A stretch of 64,000 bases of DNA, from positions 124,001 to 188,000 of the forward strand of contig CAMDCV010000002.1 in the NCBI GenBank assembly GCA_945890645.1, in the 5' to 3' direction. The translations under genes and the position numbers were made by a program. Each line of letters starts with the position of its first letter. Positions within the stretch are counted from its first letter, which is position 1. A model generated the notes under the pieces. The model was given only the letters and a program-made list of their open reading frames with translations, was not told the DNA's origin and made no database searches. The DNA is from Akkermansia muciniphila (lineage in GTDB: Bacteria > Verrucomicrobiota > Verrucomicrobiia > Verrucomicrobiales > Akkermansiaceae). This document shows positions 27,471-37,135 of this stretch, one piece after another.

Positions 27471-27639
27471 TCAGAGGAATCAATAAATCCTAGGAAATTG
27501 CTTATTCATTTTGCGAATAGAATAGCCGAATGAGTTGGTCTGTGGAAGGGAAAAAGAGGAGGGCCGCCCATTTACACTCCTAACGCAACTTACATAGAGT
27601 AAAATACTCATTTCCAAGGACCTCATTTACTGCCATCTA

Positions 27640-30168
27640 CTATGGCTTGCCTATCGGCTTCAGGGTAAATTCCTTCAGCGCCACTCCGTATTGCGGAGCC
27701 TTGTCGCGCCAGAAATGGAGGGTGTTGGAACCTTGTTTGAGCGTTACGGTGACCGGTTGGCTAACTGCCCAAGATCCGATGGTGAAGGGCAGCACGATGG
27801 TGGTCGGAGTGTTGGCACCATTAACAGCGAGTTGCAGCGATTGCTCTACATTCGAGGTGACGACCTTGGCGCTGAGAGCGTAATCGCCCGCTTGCGGAAC
27901 TTCGATGGTGTATTGCATGCTTGAATGGATGCCCAGTGACGGTCCGATAGGATCGACCTTGGGACCTTGCGCGTAGTAGTCTTCCTGATGTTCATCGCGG
28001 ACATACTCGGCGACATTTCCATACATGTCGTGAAGGCCCCAGGGATTGGGTTTCTTTTGGCCGACGGGATGAGATTTCCCTCCGGCATTGTCCTTGAACC
28101 AGGCGTAGTCGCCGAGTGGAGAAGGATTATCGCCGAAGAACCAGCGGGTAGCGGTACCGGCGCGGGCGGCGTATTCCCACTCCGCTTCGGTGGGCAGGCG
28201 CACTTCCAGACCGATCTTCGCGGAGAAATCATCGCAAAACTGCAAGGCGGTGAATGGTTTCACGCCGTCCACCGGATGGTCTGGACCTTCTTCTGGTTTC
28301 TTGCTTGTGATCGCCTGATACTGGGCCTGAGTGACTTCGGTTTTGCCGAGATAAAAGCCCTTGGTGAGAGTGACTTCGTGTTTAGGGGTATCGGCGAGAT
28401 AATCGCCTTCCTTCGCCATGCGATTGCCGCCCATGGTGAACTTGCCGGGTGGGATGTAAACAAAATCCATGCTCACACCGTTGCCCAGATCGAGTTTCAT
28501 TTCCTTTTGCGCAGACGCCTCTTCGTCGGGCGTGATGGCAAGGCGTAAACCGCGCATGTCCTGGGAGTTTTTCGGGCGTCTGCCGCGCCAGTGGCGACTC
28601 GCGGATTCACACAAGCCTGCCTCGTGTCGCAAGGAGCCACCTCTCACCAGGATGGGCTTTTGTTGGAGATAGTAGGGCAGAAACACTTGCATGCCCCCAG
28701 CAAAGCTCTTCATCGCGATCGCGTTGCTGGCGCTTTCGTCATCCTCCTCTGAGTTGCCATTTGGCTTCGTGAAAGCCGCCGCTGGGATGGTGATAGAGCC
28801 ATCCGCACTCAAGGCGATCTTGCGTTCCTCGGGACTGATGGTGGTGGACACAACGCCTTGCGCCACGGTGGGGCCGTTGGTCTCGCCCAATTCCGCGCCC
28901 AGTGCTTCGAGCGTGACAGCCTTGGAGTCCTCGATGATCCGGCCCTGCGTTGCCAGTGACACAGCATTCCAGAACGCTGGGGCGGTCTTGTTGTCGTGCT
29001 CACCATAAATTCGCGGCTCGCCCATCACATCGCCGATCCATGCAGCGCGTTTCACTTTAAAAAACTCATCGCCCCGCATGCGGGCCTGGCTGGTAGCAAC
29101 GAAATCGTGATCATTGCGATAGCGCGTGGTCGTCCAGCCTTGGCCCCAGCCGGGTCCTAAAACGACCACCCATCCCTGTCGCGTCCAGCGGGCCGAGGCA
29201 CCGTGGCCACCACTCGGGCGGGCGGTGGCCGGAATCCCGAACGCGCGGCAGATGAAGCGAGCGAAAAAGGCACGACGCCCGCAAATTCCACCGTTCATGA
29301 GTATGTTCTGCATGCCAAATAATTCAGGCCGGTCGAATCTGGTATTGAGGGAGCCATAGCGAACATCGGTATTGACGACGTTCGCATAGCGCCAGCCTTC
29401 GTTGTCGGTATAAATGTGATCGGGGCGATAGTTGCGCAGCATCTCGCGGCCCCAGGTGAGGGCTTCATCGGACTCCGGGGCGCAGACGACAAATCGCAGC
29501 TCCCAGACGGTGAGGCGGTCGAAATTCGGGTCCAGCTCGCCGGCCGCGTGGGCCTTTTCAAAATGCAGGTAGCGCTTGAGTGGATCGATCACCTTGGGAT
29601 CATCCTTGTCCATCGGTTCGCTGAACTCGAGGGCAACGGCCAGCGCCATGCGCTGGAGCACTCCTTCTTTCGCCTTGGGGTTGGCTTGTTGGATGGCAGT
29701 ATAAATTTCCATTGCCTTGCCGTAATCGGGTGGGGATGTGGACTTTCCGTTTGCATGAATCGGCCGTGCACCATCGGCCACGGCCATTTGCAGCATAAGC
29801 GCGTCGTTAGCTAGCAGACTTTCTAACAACTTTTTCTTCTCCGCTCCTTGACCGGCAAAAGCTTCCAGTGCCGCGGGCGTAGCCTCGTGAAGGACAAAAA
29901 ATTTCGCTAACTTGGCATCGAGCGCGTCGTTGGTAAGGAACGGGTTGAGCGCGGTGAGTTTCCGCACGGCCTCCACTCGTGCCTTCGGATCCTTCGCTCC
30001 GACGATGCTTTGTCGCGCGGCATCGTCGATGGCCGGAAGCTTGGTGGTGATTTCGGAACGCAGGGCTTCGAGCTCTGTCGCATAAGTTTCGGCGGCGTTC
30101 GTCCATTGAATGGCGGACAGTGCAAACGCCAGCGTGAATTTGCGTATGGAGTTGATGGATGGTTTCAT
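27640..30168 (-). CDS. transglutaminase-like plus formylglycine-generating-enzyme (SUMF1)-like fusion with C-terminal beta domain
   Basis: GGICGRRAFFARFICRAFGIPATARPSGGHGASARW (Cys/His); MDFVYIPPGKFTMGG...EVTQAQYQAITSKKPEEGPDHPVDGV...RLPTEAEWEYAARAG...NPWGLHDMYGNVAEYV. Confidence 0.8.
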   Translation of the reverse strand: MKPSINSIRKFTLAFALSAIQWTNAAETYATELEALRSEITTKLPAIDDAARQSIVGAKDPKARVEAVRKLTALNPFLTNDALDAKLAKFFVLHEATPAALEAFAGQGAEKKKLLESLLANDALMLQMAVADGARPIHANGKSTSPPDYGKAMEIYTAIQQANPKAKEGVLQRMALAVALEFSEPMDKDDPKVIDPLKRYLHFEKAHAAGELDPNFDRLTVWELRFVVCAPESDEALTWGREMLRNYRPDHIYTDNEGWRYANVVNTDVRYGSLNTRFDRPELFGMQNILMNGGICGRRAFFARFICRAFGIPATARPSGGHGASARWTRQGWVVVLGPGWGQGWTTTRYRNDHDFVATSQARMRGDEFFKVKRAAWIGDVMGEPRIYGEHDNKTAPAFWNAVSLATQGRIIEDSKAVTLEALGAELGETNGPTVAQGVVSTTISPEERKIALSADGSITIPAAAFTKPNGNSEEDDESASNAIAMKSFAGGMQVFLPYYLQQKPILVRGGSLRHEAGLCESASRHWRGRRPKNSQDMRGLRLAITPDEEASAQKEMKLDLGNGVSMDFVYIPPGKFTMGGNRMAKEGDYLADTPKHEVTLTKGFYLGKTEVTQAQYQAITSKKPEEGPDHPVDGVKPFTALQFCDDFSAKIGLEVRLPTEAEWEYAARAGTATRWFFGDNPSPLGDYAWFKDNAGGKSHPVGQKKPNPWGLHDMYGNVAEYVRDEHQEDYYAQGPKVDPIGPSLGIHSSMQYTIEVPQAGDYALSAKVVTSNVEQSLQLAVNGANTPTTIVLPFTIGSWAVSQPVTVTLKQGSNTLHFWRDKAPQYGVALKEFTLKPIGKP

Positions 30169-30221
30169 TTTTTTGTTAGATTTTCACGATTCGGACCTGT
30201 GTCGTCAGACAAATGTTGGCG

Positions 30222-31907
30222 TCATGGTTTCTTCTTTTTCCCTTCGGGCTTGGGAAAAATGAATGTTCGCTTGGCTTCTTTTTCCCATAGTTCGCCCAGC
30301 TCGCGAATCTTGTCCGGGTGCTCTTTGCTTAGGTCATTGAGCTCGGTGCGGTCCTTCTCGATTTCGTAGAGTTCCCACGGCCGTGTGTCCCCGGCGCGTA
30401 CCAGCTTCCAAGGACCTTTGCGAATTGCGGCGGCACCGAAGTGTTCGAAGAGTAAAATTCGTTCGTCCTTGCGGTCGGTGGCGAATCCTCCTGCGAGACT
30501 ACGTCCTTCCATCGGTAGGATCTCATGATCGGCGAAACGTGCGGGATACTCCGCGCCGGAGATTTCCACGCAGGTGGCCATGATGTCGATCAAGTGTCCC
30601 GGCTCGTGGCGCAGTCGATTGCGGGCGGCAATTCCTTTGGGCCAGTGGGCGATGAGCGGCGTGGAAATGCCGCCTTCGTGATTGCTCGCTTTGTATTGTC
30701 GAAACGGGGTGTTCGAAACATTGGCCCAATTGCGGCCATAGGCGATGTAGGTATCTGCGGGGCCAGGCATGGCATCGGGGCCGTTGCGCACTGGGCGGCC
30801 ATCGCGGGCACGAACGGGGAAAATGCTGGTCTGCAGTTCATCTTTGCCCATCGGGATGACATCCGTTGGATGCGGTCTTTTGGGCGGCTTACGTCCATAG
30901 CTTTCTGCGCAGCCGCCATTGTCACTGAGGAAGAGAATGAGTGTATTCTCGAGTTGGTTGGTGGCTTTGAGGGATTCGACAATCCGACCGATGCCATGGT
31001 CCATGGAATCGACCATGGCCGCGTAGACTTCCATGCCGCGCAGCTCCCAGGCGCGGGTGGCATCGTCCACACCTTTCCAAGATGCATCCCCCGGGCTGAA
31101 TTTCCAGTCCTTGATAAGGCCGAGTTCCTTCATCTTCTTGAAGCGAGCCTCGCGGATGGCCTCGTATCCGGCGTCATAGCGGCCCTTGTATTTGGCGATG
31201 TCCTTTTCGAGGGCGTGCATCGGCCAGTGGGGCGCGGTGTAGGCGACATACATGAAGAACGGCTTGTCTGCGTGGTCCTTGGCGTGTTCGTGCAGATAGC
31301 GACTGGCATAGTCGCTGATGGCACTGGTATAGTAGTATTGCTCCGGTTTGTATTCCTCATCGTTGTAGGGAGTGATGGCGTCGTTACCCCGGGTGAGTGT
31401 CCATGGATCGAAAAAACTCCCGGCACCGATGATGGTGCCGTAGAAGCGATCGAAGCCACGTTGCAGCGGCCAGTTGCTTTTGTCGCCGTCTGGCTTGAGC
31501 TGTGTCGTGACGTGCCATTTGCCCGCCATGTAGGTGCGATAGCCTGCGGGCTTCAGCGCCTCGGCGATAGTGACCGCATTGCGCGAGAGGTCGCCGCGAT
31601 AACCTCGCTGGCCGCCATCTCCCGTCATCTCGCCGATGCCCGCTTGGTGGGCATAAAGACCTGTTAGGAGGGAAGCGCGGGTCGGGCAGCAACGGCCGGT
31701 GTTGTAAAAATGGGTGTAGCGTAATCCGTTAGATGCAAGCTTGTCGAGATTGGGTGTTTCGATTTCCCCACCGTAGCAACCGATGTCCGAGTAGCCCATG
31801 TCGTCGGCCATGATGACGATGATGTTCGGTTTGGAAGCAGCCGCAAGAGCCAAGGCGGGCGCGAAGGCAAAGAGGGCAAGAGCGGCAATACGTGTCGTGT
31901 TTTTCAT
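30222..31907 (-). CDS. arylsulfatase (type I, Cys)
   Basis: KPNIIVIMADDMGYSDIGCYGGEIETPNLDKLA, CCPTRASLLTG. Confidence 0.93.
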   Translation of the reverse strand: MKNTTRIAALALFAFAPALALAAASKPNIIVIMADDMGYSDIGCYGGEIETPNLDKLASNGLRYTHFYNTGRCCPTRASLLTGLYAHQAGIGEMTGDGGQRGYRGDLSRNAVTIAEALKPAGYRTYMAGKWHVTTQLKPDGDKSNWPLQRGFDRFYGTIIGAGSFFDPWTLTRGNDAITPYNDEEYKPEQYYYTSAISDYASRYLHEHAKDHADKPFFMYVAYTAPHWPMHALEKDIAKYKGRYDAGYEAIREARFKKMKELGLIKDWKFSPGDASWKGVDDATRAWELRGMEVYAAMVDSMDHGIGRIVESLKATNQLENTLILFLSDNGGCAESYGRKPPKRPHPTDVIPMGKDELQTSIFPVRARDGRPVRNGPDAMPGPADTYIAYGRNWANVSNTPFRQYKASNHEGGISTPLIAHWPKGIAARNRLRHEPGHLIDIMATCVEISGAEYPARFADHEILPMEGRSLAGGFATDRKDERILLFEHFGAAAIRKGPWKLVRAGDTRPWELYEIEKDRTELNDLSKEHPDKIRELGELWEKEAKRTFIFPKPEGKKKKP

Positions 31908-31911
31908 AGGT

Positions 31912-33252
31912 TCATCGGAGATAGTCATTTCCTGCAAAACTGGTTTTCACACTTTCGCGCCACGCGGTGAGTTCTTTGAGCATGCGTTGGACTTCTTCTG
32001 CATGCGCACCCGCAATGTCCTTTTCCAAAACCGGGTCAGCGAGGATATCGTACAAGGCAACGGATTCCGTTTTCCGTCGTTTGGTGGGCGGGTCGATGAG
32101 GAGTATGTGGCGACCGTCGATCCATGCGGCGTTATTGAACTCGCAAAGAGTCGGGTCTTCTTTGCTGGCATAGCCACCGGAGAGGAAACCCAACGGCTTG
32201 GGACGGCGATCCATCTTCCCTTCGAAAAGAGGCAACACGCTGATGCCATCAATGACCGGCTGGTGCGGCATGGTGACTCCGGCAATTGCGAGTACGGTCG
32301 GATACATGTCCACGTGGCAGACAGGGACATTGCTTTGCATGGGCTTGGGAATCTTTTGAGGCCATTCGAGCAGCCCGACAGTGCGCACGCCGATGCGACC
32401 TTTTTTCTCGATGCCGGATGTCCCGGAGATGCCGCCGTTGTCGCTGACGAACCAAAGCAAGGTGTTGTCCGCGATGTTGAGCCGCCGCAGTTCTTGGCGC
32501 AGTTTTCCGATAGCTGCGTCTAGGCCTGAAATTTCTCCCCAAAGGTTCTGTTCGCTCTCTGGGAGATCGGGATAAAGTTTCTTGAACTCCTCAGCAGCCT
32601 GATGGGGGGCGTGAGGCGAGCCGAAACAGATTTGCGCGAAGAAGGGTTTCTTGCTCTGCGCGCGTTTGCCGATGAAGTCGAGCGCGATGTTCATGATGGC
32701 CAGTGAGGTATCGCCGGTGGTCTTGACGGGTGCCTCATCCCTCTTGTCGCTATCGCCGACATAGAAGGCGGCACCGAGGTCGTAGTAGTTTTTACTCCAC
32801 ACGGCTTCATCGAATCCTACCTTCAGCGGGTGGGTGCCGTCCCGTCCCAGTCCCCACTTGCCGAAGTGGCCAGTATCGTAGCCAGCGGTTTTGAGCGCGG
32901 CGGCAACGGTGACCTCCCCCTCCTGCATCGCCCCGACGGTCGTGGTCATGCGAGCCCGCATCGGCGTGCGACCTGTGAGAATTGCCATGCGCCCCGGCGA
33001 ACAGGTCCCGGCAGCTGAGTAGAAGTTGTCAAAGCGAAGTCCTTCGGCGGCCATGCGATCGAGGTGAGGCGTTTTGACGATGGGGTTGCCGCTGTAGCCC
33101 GTGTCCTTGTATCCCATGTCATCGGCGACCACGAAAATGATGTTAGGTTTGGTAGGGGAATCGCCATCCGGAGCAGTCGCGGCAGTGGCCGACGTGACAA
33201 CGGGCAGGAAACAAAGGAATGAGAGAATAAATTTGCGGGACTTCGAATGCAT
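31912..33252 (-). CDS. sulfatase (type I, Cys)
   Basis: KPNIIFVVADDMGYKDTGYSGNPIVKTPHLDRMA, CSPGRMAILTGR. Confidence 0.92.
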   Translation of the reverse strand: MHSKSRKFILSFLCFLPVVTSATAATAPDGDSPTKPNIIFVVADDMGYKDTGYSGNPIVKTPHLDRMAAEGLRFDNFYSAAGTCSPGRMAILTGRTPMRARMTTTVGAMQEGEVTVAAALKTAGYDTGHFGKWGLGRDGTHPLKVGFDEAVWSKNYYDLGAAFYVGDSDKRDEAPVKTTGDTSLAIMNIALDFIGKRAQSKKPFFAQICFGSPHAPHQAAEEFKKLYPDLPESEQNLWGEISGLDAAIGKLRQELRRLNIADNTLLWFVSDNGGISGTSGIEKKGRIGVRTVGLLEWPQKIPKPMQSNVPVCHVDMYPTVLAIAGVTMPHQPVIDGISVLPLFEGKMDRRPKPLGFLSGGYASKEDPTLCEFNNAAWIDGRHILLIDPPTKRRKTESVALYDILADPVLEKDIAGAHAEEVQRMLKELTAWRESVKTSFAGNDYLR

Positions 33253-33450
33253 ACGCTTGGTTCTGAAATTGCGTATGATGATCATGGGTTGGTCGTATTA
33301 ATATACTGCAGTCACCCATACGCGATCAATTCGGGGTTTTCTCCAAAAAATTTCTGCTGTCAGCCAAAAGTATAAGCGGCTACTGACCCTATTGATCGCC
33401 CTATGGTTAGGCATAGAGAAAGGGGGGAGTGTCGGCTTGATGCGCCGATG

Positions 33451-34695
33451 TCAGAGAAATAGCGGACGGATGTGACGATCTAACAAATTCGTAGTGACGT
33501 TCTTGGCGATGATCACACGATGTTGTTTGAGCGCATCGGTGTAGCGAGAGCCGAGTTGTGCGGCGATCTTGAAGCCGACGTGCAACAACTGGCGGAAGTG
33601 CGGGTTGTAGTCGGGGCAGGTGGGGATGTGGCGCAGGGCGTTGACGTATTGCTCGCTGGTCCACGCGTTCACCGTTTCGGCGCTGGGGAGTTTGCTGTCG
33701 TCGATATCGATTACTGTTGCGTAGGGCTGACAGAGGGCGTCTTTGTAGTCGAGAGCCTTGGCGTAAATATCCTTGGCGAGCGCAAGTGCATCGCCATCAG
33801 CTTCGGCGAGGCCGATGAGTTCTTCGAGCCAGTTGGTGCCGGCCGTTTTGATGTGCAGTCCCGCGCCCGTGCGTTGGATCGCGCGGCGGATGGCAGGGTA
33901 GATGGAGAATTTATCGGAGCCGGAATGGACGCTGAGTTTCAGCGTGGCAGGGAGTTGATAGGCTTTGATCGCGTGGGCGATGACGGCCAGGTCATCGTTG
34001 AATTCTTTTTCAAACTGCGCGACGTCGCCCACGTAATCGACGCCTTTGTTGAAGCGTCCGGTGAATTTCGGTGCGATGGTTTGCACCGGAACTCCGGCAT
34101 CGCTGAGGGCGGCCAGGATGACTAACAACTCAGCGGGTGTTTGCGGGCTGTCGGTTTCATCCATCGAGACTTCGGTGATGAAATCGTCGCTCTTGTGCAT
34201 GATGATGTATTGATAAATCGCACCGGCCTTTTGCGTGGCGAGCAAAAATTTGTTGGCGATGCGGGTGGCTTCCTCTTTCGAAATTTCAAAGGGAGCGTCG
34301 ATGCCATCAATGGAGATCGTGCCGATGAGTTCGGGATGGCGGGCGAGAAATGCAGCAACGTCATCTTCGCTCGCGGGTTGGCCAATGTCATCAGCGACGT
34401 CGAGTGTAAAGAAGTCGCAAGGATTAAGGAAACGATCGACCGTGTTGAGATTGATGTGGTCGGCATCGAGATGGTAGTCGCCTGTCCATCCGAGCGCGGC
34501 AACGGCATGGTCAGCGGCTTCGCGCGTGCCAGATGGCTCGGAGCCGATGATCGTATGCTCGCGATTGGATTTGTTCCAAACCGGTACGATGCAAGCGCCG
34601 AGCATGGCTGCTTCGATAAAAGCGGTGAGTTGAGATTCTGCTTGGTGAGCGAAGCGATCGCCGACGCCGAAAGTGTAGAGTGAGATGGATTTCAT
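33451..34695 (-). CDS. uxaE: tagaturonate/fructuronate epimerase family protein (UxaE-like)
   Basis: MKSISLYTFGVGDRFAHQAESQLTAFIEA...WNKSNREHTIIGSEPS...HLDADHINLNTVDRFLNPCDFFTLDVAD...LSVHSGSDKFSIYPAI. Confidence 0.7.
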   Translation of the reverse strand: MKSISLYTFGVGDRFAHQAESQLTAFIEAAMLGACIVPVWNKSNREHTIIGSEPSGTREAADHAVAALGWTGDYHLDADHINLNTVDRFLNPCDFFTLDVADDIGQPASEDDVAAFLARHPELIGTISIDGIDAPFEISKEEATRIANKFLLATQKAGAIYQYIIMHKSDDFITEVSMDETDSPQTPAELLVILAALSDAGVPVQTIAPKFTGRFNKGVDYVGDVAQFEKEFNDDLAVIAHAIKAYQLPATLKLSVHSGSDKFSIYPAIRRAIQRTGAGLHIKTAGTNWLEELIGLAEADGDALALAKDIYAKALDYKDALCQPYATVIDIDDSKLPSAETVNAWTSEQYVNALRHIPTCPDYNPHFRQLLHVGFKIAAQLGSRYTDALKQHRVIIAKNVTTNLLDRHIRPLFL

Positions 34696-34725
34696 AATAG
34701 TGAATGGTGAGTAGTGAAGAGTGAA
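34696..34725. repeat. degenerate AGTGA/CACT-rich intercistronic repeat, copy 1 flanking the four-helix-bundle ORF
   Basis: AATAGTGAATGGTGAGTAGTGAAGAGTGAA, directly 5' (minus strand) of the uxaE ATG. Confidence 0.6.
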
Positions 34726-35085
34726 TTATTTTGAACGGGAATTTTTTACGATGGTGGTAATGATGGCGATGAGTTGGTTGGCTTCGTCGAGTATATCATG
34801 AAGGCGTGACTTGGGTAGGATTTCAGTTTCTGCCAAAAGTCGCAACCAATAGTGTGTCTCACGTGATTCTTTGCATGAGATATACATTTTGGCGATAAAA
34901 TCTGCTCTGCTTTGACTGCCATTGGCTTCTTCGATGTTTGCTCCAATGGAAGTGCCGGACCTTAAAAGCTGATTGGCGAGAGTTCTGGAAGCTCCAGGAG
35001 TTTTTTCCAGTTCCACGCAAAGCCGAACGATTCGAACGGCAAATTCGAAACTGCGCTGCTTAATATCCGGTGGAATTTCCGACAT
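34726..35085 (-). CDS. four helix bundle protein (23S rRNA IVS/S23-type)
   Basis: DIKQRSFEFAVRIVRLCVELEKTPGASRTLANQLLRSGTSIGANIEEANGSQSRADFIAKMYISCKESRETHYWLRLLAET. Confidence 0.88.
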   Translation of the reverse strand: MSEIPPDIKQRSFEFAVRIVRLCVELEKTPGASRTLANQLLRSGTSIGANIEEANGSQSRADFIAKMYISCKESRETHYWLRLLAETEILPKSRLHDILDEANQLIAIITTIVKNSRSK

Positions 35086-35089
35086 GATT

Positions 35090-35122
35090 TTTCACTACTC
35101 ACTCTTCATCATTCACTACTAT
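35090..35122. repeat. degenerate CACT-rich repeat, inverted partner flanking the four-helix-bundle ORF
   Basis: tttcactactcactcttcatcattcactactat; reverse complement resembles 34696-34725; overlaps the 3' end of the ADH gene. Confidence 0.6.
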
Positions 35123-36145
35123 TATTGCTTTGATAGCGCCGAGGTTGGGGTCGGTAAATTGGGCGAATTTTTGTGGAACTTCGTCAAAGGAAATGCGGTG
35201 GGTGATCCAGAGGTCGGTGTTGATTTTTCCTTCGCGGATGAGGTTGATGATTTCTGGAAAATCGGAGGGGAGGGCATTTCGCGAAGCGAGCAAGGTGAGT
35301 TCGCGGCGGTGGAAAATGGGGGCGTGGGGGAAGGTGAGATCGGAAGTGGTGATGCCAACATAGACGACGCGTCCAGTGAAAGCGGCGAACTCAAAGCAGG
35401 TGGACATCGAGCGCGGTGAACCGGTGGCATCGATGATGACATCGGCGAGCTGGCCTTTGGTGATTTGTTCGAGATCGGCGAGAGGAGAGTCATCAGTCTT
35501 GGCAAGAATGCCCGTTTTAATGCCGAGATTTTGAGCGCAGAAATCGAGTCGGCCTTGCACCATGTCCATGACGATGACGTTCACGCCTTCCATCAGTTTG
35601 AGGAATTCCAGGCAGGCGAGGCCGATCGGGCCAGCGCCGATTACGAGCACGGTTTCGCCGGGCTTGGGATTGCCGCGTTGCACGGCGTGGTAGCCGATGG
35701 CAAGGGTCTCGACGAGTGCGAGTTGATCATAGCTGAGGTCGTTTCCAGGATGAAGTTTACGGGCAGGGACGATGAAGGTTCCTTGGCGCAATCCACCGTT
35801 GTTGTGGACGCCGATTACTTGCACGCCGGGGCAACAGTTCGAATTGCCTTTTTGTGATGTCGGTGAGTCGGGATTGTTCACGTATGGTTCGAGCGAGCAT
35901 TTGTCGCCGAGTTTCACATTGGTAACGCCTGCGCCAACGGCTACGACCTCAAGACCAAGCTCATGGCCGGGAGTGCGTGGGTAGGCAAAGAAAGGAAATT
36001 TTCCGAGGTAGCACGAAAGGTCGGTGCCGCAAATGCCCATGCGATGGGTGCGCACGACGGCCTCGCCGGGAGCAGGAGAAAGTTCGTCGGGTCGGTCGAT
36101 GACGGTGATGATTTTTGGTTCGGTGAATTCGATGGCGGCAGGCAT
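35099..36145 (-). CDS. zinc-dependent alcohol dehydrogenase (L-galactonate-5-dehydrogenase-like candidate)
   Basis: GICGTDLSCYLGKFPFFAYPRTPGHE, VIGVHNNGG, VIGAGPIGLACLEFLKL, HRRELTLLASRNALPSDF. Confidence 0.8.
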   Translation of the reverse strand: MPAAIEFTEPKIITVIDRPDELSPAPGEAVVRTHRMGICGTDLSCYLGKFPFFAYPRTPGHELGLEVVAVGAGVTNVKLGDKCSLEPYVNNPDSPTSQKGNSNCCPGVQVIGVHNNGGLRQGTFIVPARKLHPGNDLSYDQLALVETLAIGYHAVQRGNPKPGETVLVIGAGPIGLACLEFLKLMEGVNVIVMDMVQGRLDFCAQNLGIKTGILAKTDDSPLADLEQITKGQLADVIIDATGSPRSMSTCFEFAAFTGRVVYVGITTSDLTFPHAPIFHRRELTLLASRNALPSDFPEIINLIREGKINTDLWITHRISFDEVPQKFAQFTDPNLGAIKAIIVVNDEE

Positions 36146-36150
36146 AAATC

Positions 36151-36182
36151 AAGTGATGAGTGGTGAGTGAGCAGTGATCAGT
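36151..36182. repeat. intercistronic AGTG/CACT repeat, 28/32 match to 1853-1884 (reverse complement)
   Basis: AAGTGATGAGTGGTGAGTGAGCAGTGATCAGT vs AAGTGGATAGTGGTTAGTGAGCAGTGATCAGT. Confidence 0.7.
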
Positions 36183-36190
36183 GGAAGAAG

Positions 36191-37129
36191 TCAGTTGTTT
36201 TCGGGGAGACCTTCTTTGTGGCCGAGGTTTTTGACGGGGGCGAAAATGTTGAGCACTTCCTCTAACAGATTTTGATCCATTGGCTCGGCAAGCCATTGGG
36301 CCCATTTGGCGATGTTTTTGGGATTGGCGGAGCCGGCGACTGTCGAGGTGATGGCGGGATTAGCGCAGGAATATTGCAGGGCGAGTTGGGCGATATCGAC
36401 GCCGTTATCGGCGCAGAGTTTCGCGGCGGCGCGGGCGGCGGCTTTGACTTCTTCTGGCTCTTTTAGCCAGACGGGCAATTCGGCATTTGTAAGGAGTCGT
36501 GCGGAGAATGGTCCGGCATTGATCGCACCGATGCCCTTGGTTTGCAGGCGCGGCAGCAAGTGATCGGCGAAGCGGGTGTTCTGCAGGGTATATTGGTTGT
36601 AGGAAAGCACGCAGTCGATGTCGTTCTCGACGTGATCGAGCACGGTGTCGAAGGTTTTCATGGGGTAACAAGAAAAGCCGATCGCTTTAACGATACCGCG
36701 TTCCTTGAGCTTCAGGACTGCGGGAATTGTCTCTTCCCAAATCTGGGGCAGCGTTACAAATTCGACGTCGTGCAGGAGCAGCACGTCGAGATGATCGGTG
36801 CCGAGTCGATGCATTGAAACGTGCACCGATTCTTCGACGCGCTTGGCAGAAAAATCGAAATGTTCCAGCGAGTAGCGTCCGAGCTTGGTGCCGAGCAGAT
36901 AGTTTTCGCGCTTGTGTTGTTTGAGCGCGATACCTAACAAAACTTCCGACATGCCGCGTCCGTAAAACGGCGAGGTGTCTATGAAATTCATGCCATGCTC
37001 CAATGCGGTGTGCACGGACTGTAGCGCTTCATTGACATCGACCGAGCGGAATTCCGCGCCTAACGAAGAAGCGCCGAATGAGAGAATGGGCAGTTGCAAA
37101 CCCGAGTTGCCTAAAGGACGTGTTTCCAT
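36191..37129 (-). CDS. aldo/keto reductase, L-galactose/L-fucose dehydrogenase-like
   Basis: METRPLGNSGLQLPILSFGASSLGAEF...NFIDTSPFYGRGMSEVLLGIAL...DFSAKRVEESVHVSMHRLGTDHLDVLLLHDVEF; strongly resembles plant L-galactose dehydrogenase as recalled. Confidence 0.8.
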   Translation of the reverse strand: METRPLGNSGLQLPILSFGASSLGAEFRSVDVNEALQSVHTALEHGMNFIDTSPFYGRGMSEVLLGIALKQHKRENYLLGTKLGRYSLEHFDFSAKRVEESVHVSMHRLGTDHLDVLLLHDVEFVTLPQIWEETIPAVLKLKERGIVKAIGFSCYPMKTFDTVLDHVENDIDCVLSYNQYTLQNTRFADHLLPRLQTKGIGAINAGPFSARLLTNAELPVWLKEPEEVKAAARAAAKLCADNGVDIAQLALQYSCANPAITSTVAGSANPKNIAKWAQWLAEPMDQNLLEEVLNIFAPVKNLGHKEGLPENN

Positions 37130-37135
37130 AATGAA

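Noticed and set aside
27480-27639. Structured RNA in the amidase/FGE gap
   Set aside because: AT-rich spacer without a convincing conserved structure; not supportable by eye.
30525-31667. 380-aa plus-strand ORF
   Set aside because: Antisense shadow of the arylsulfatase gene; no domain signature.
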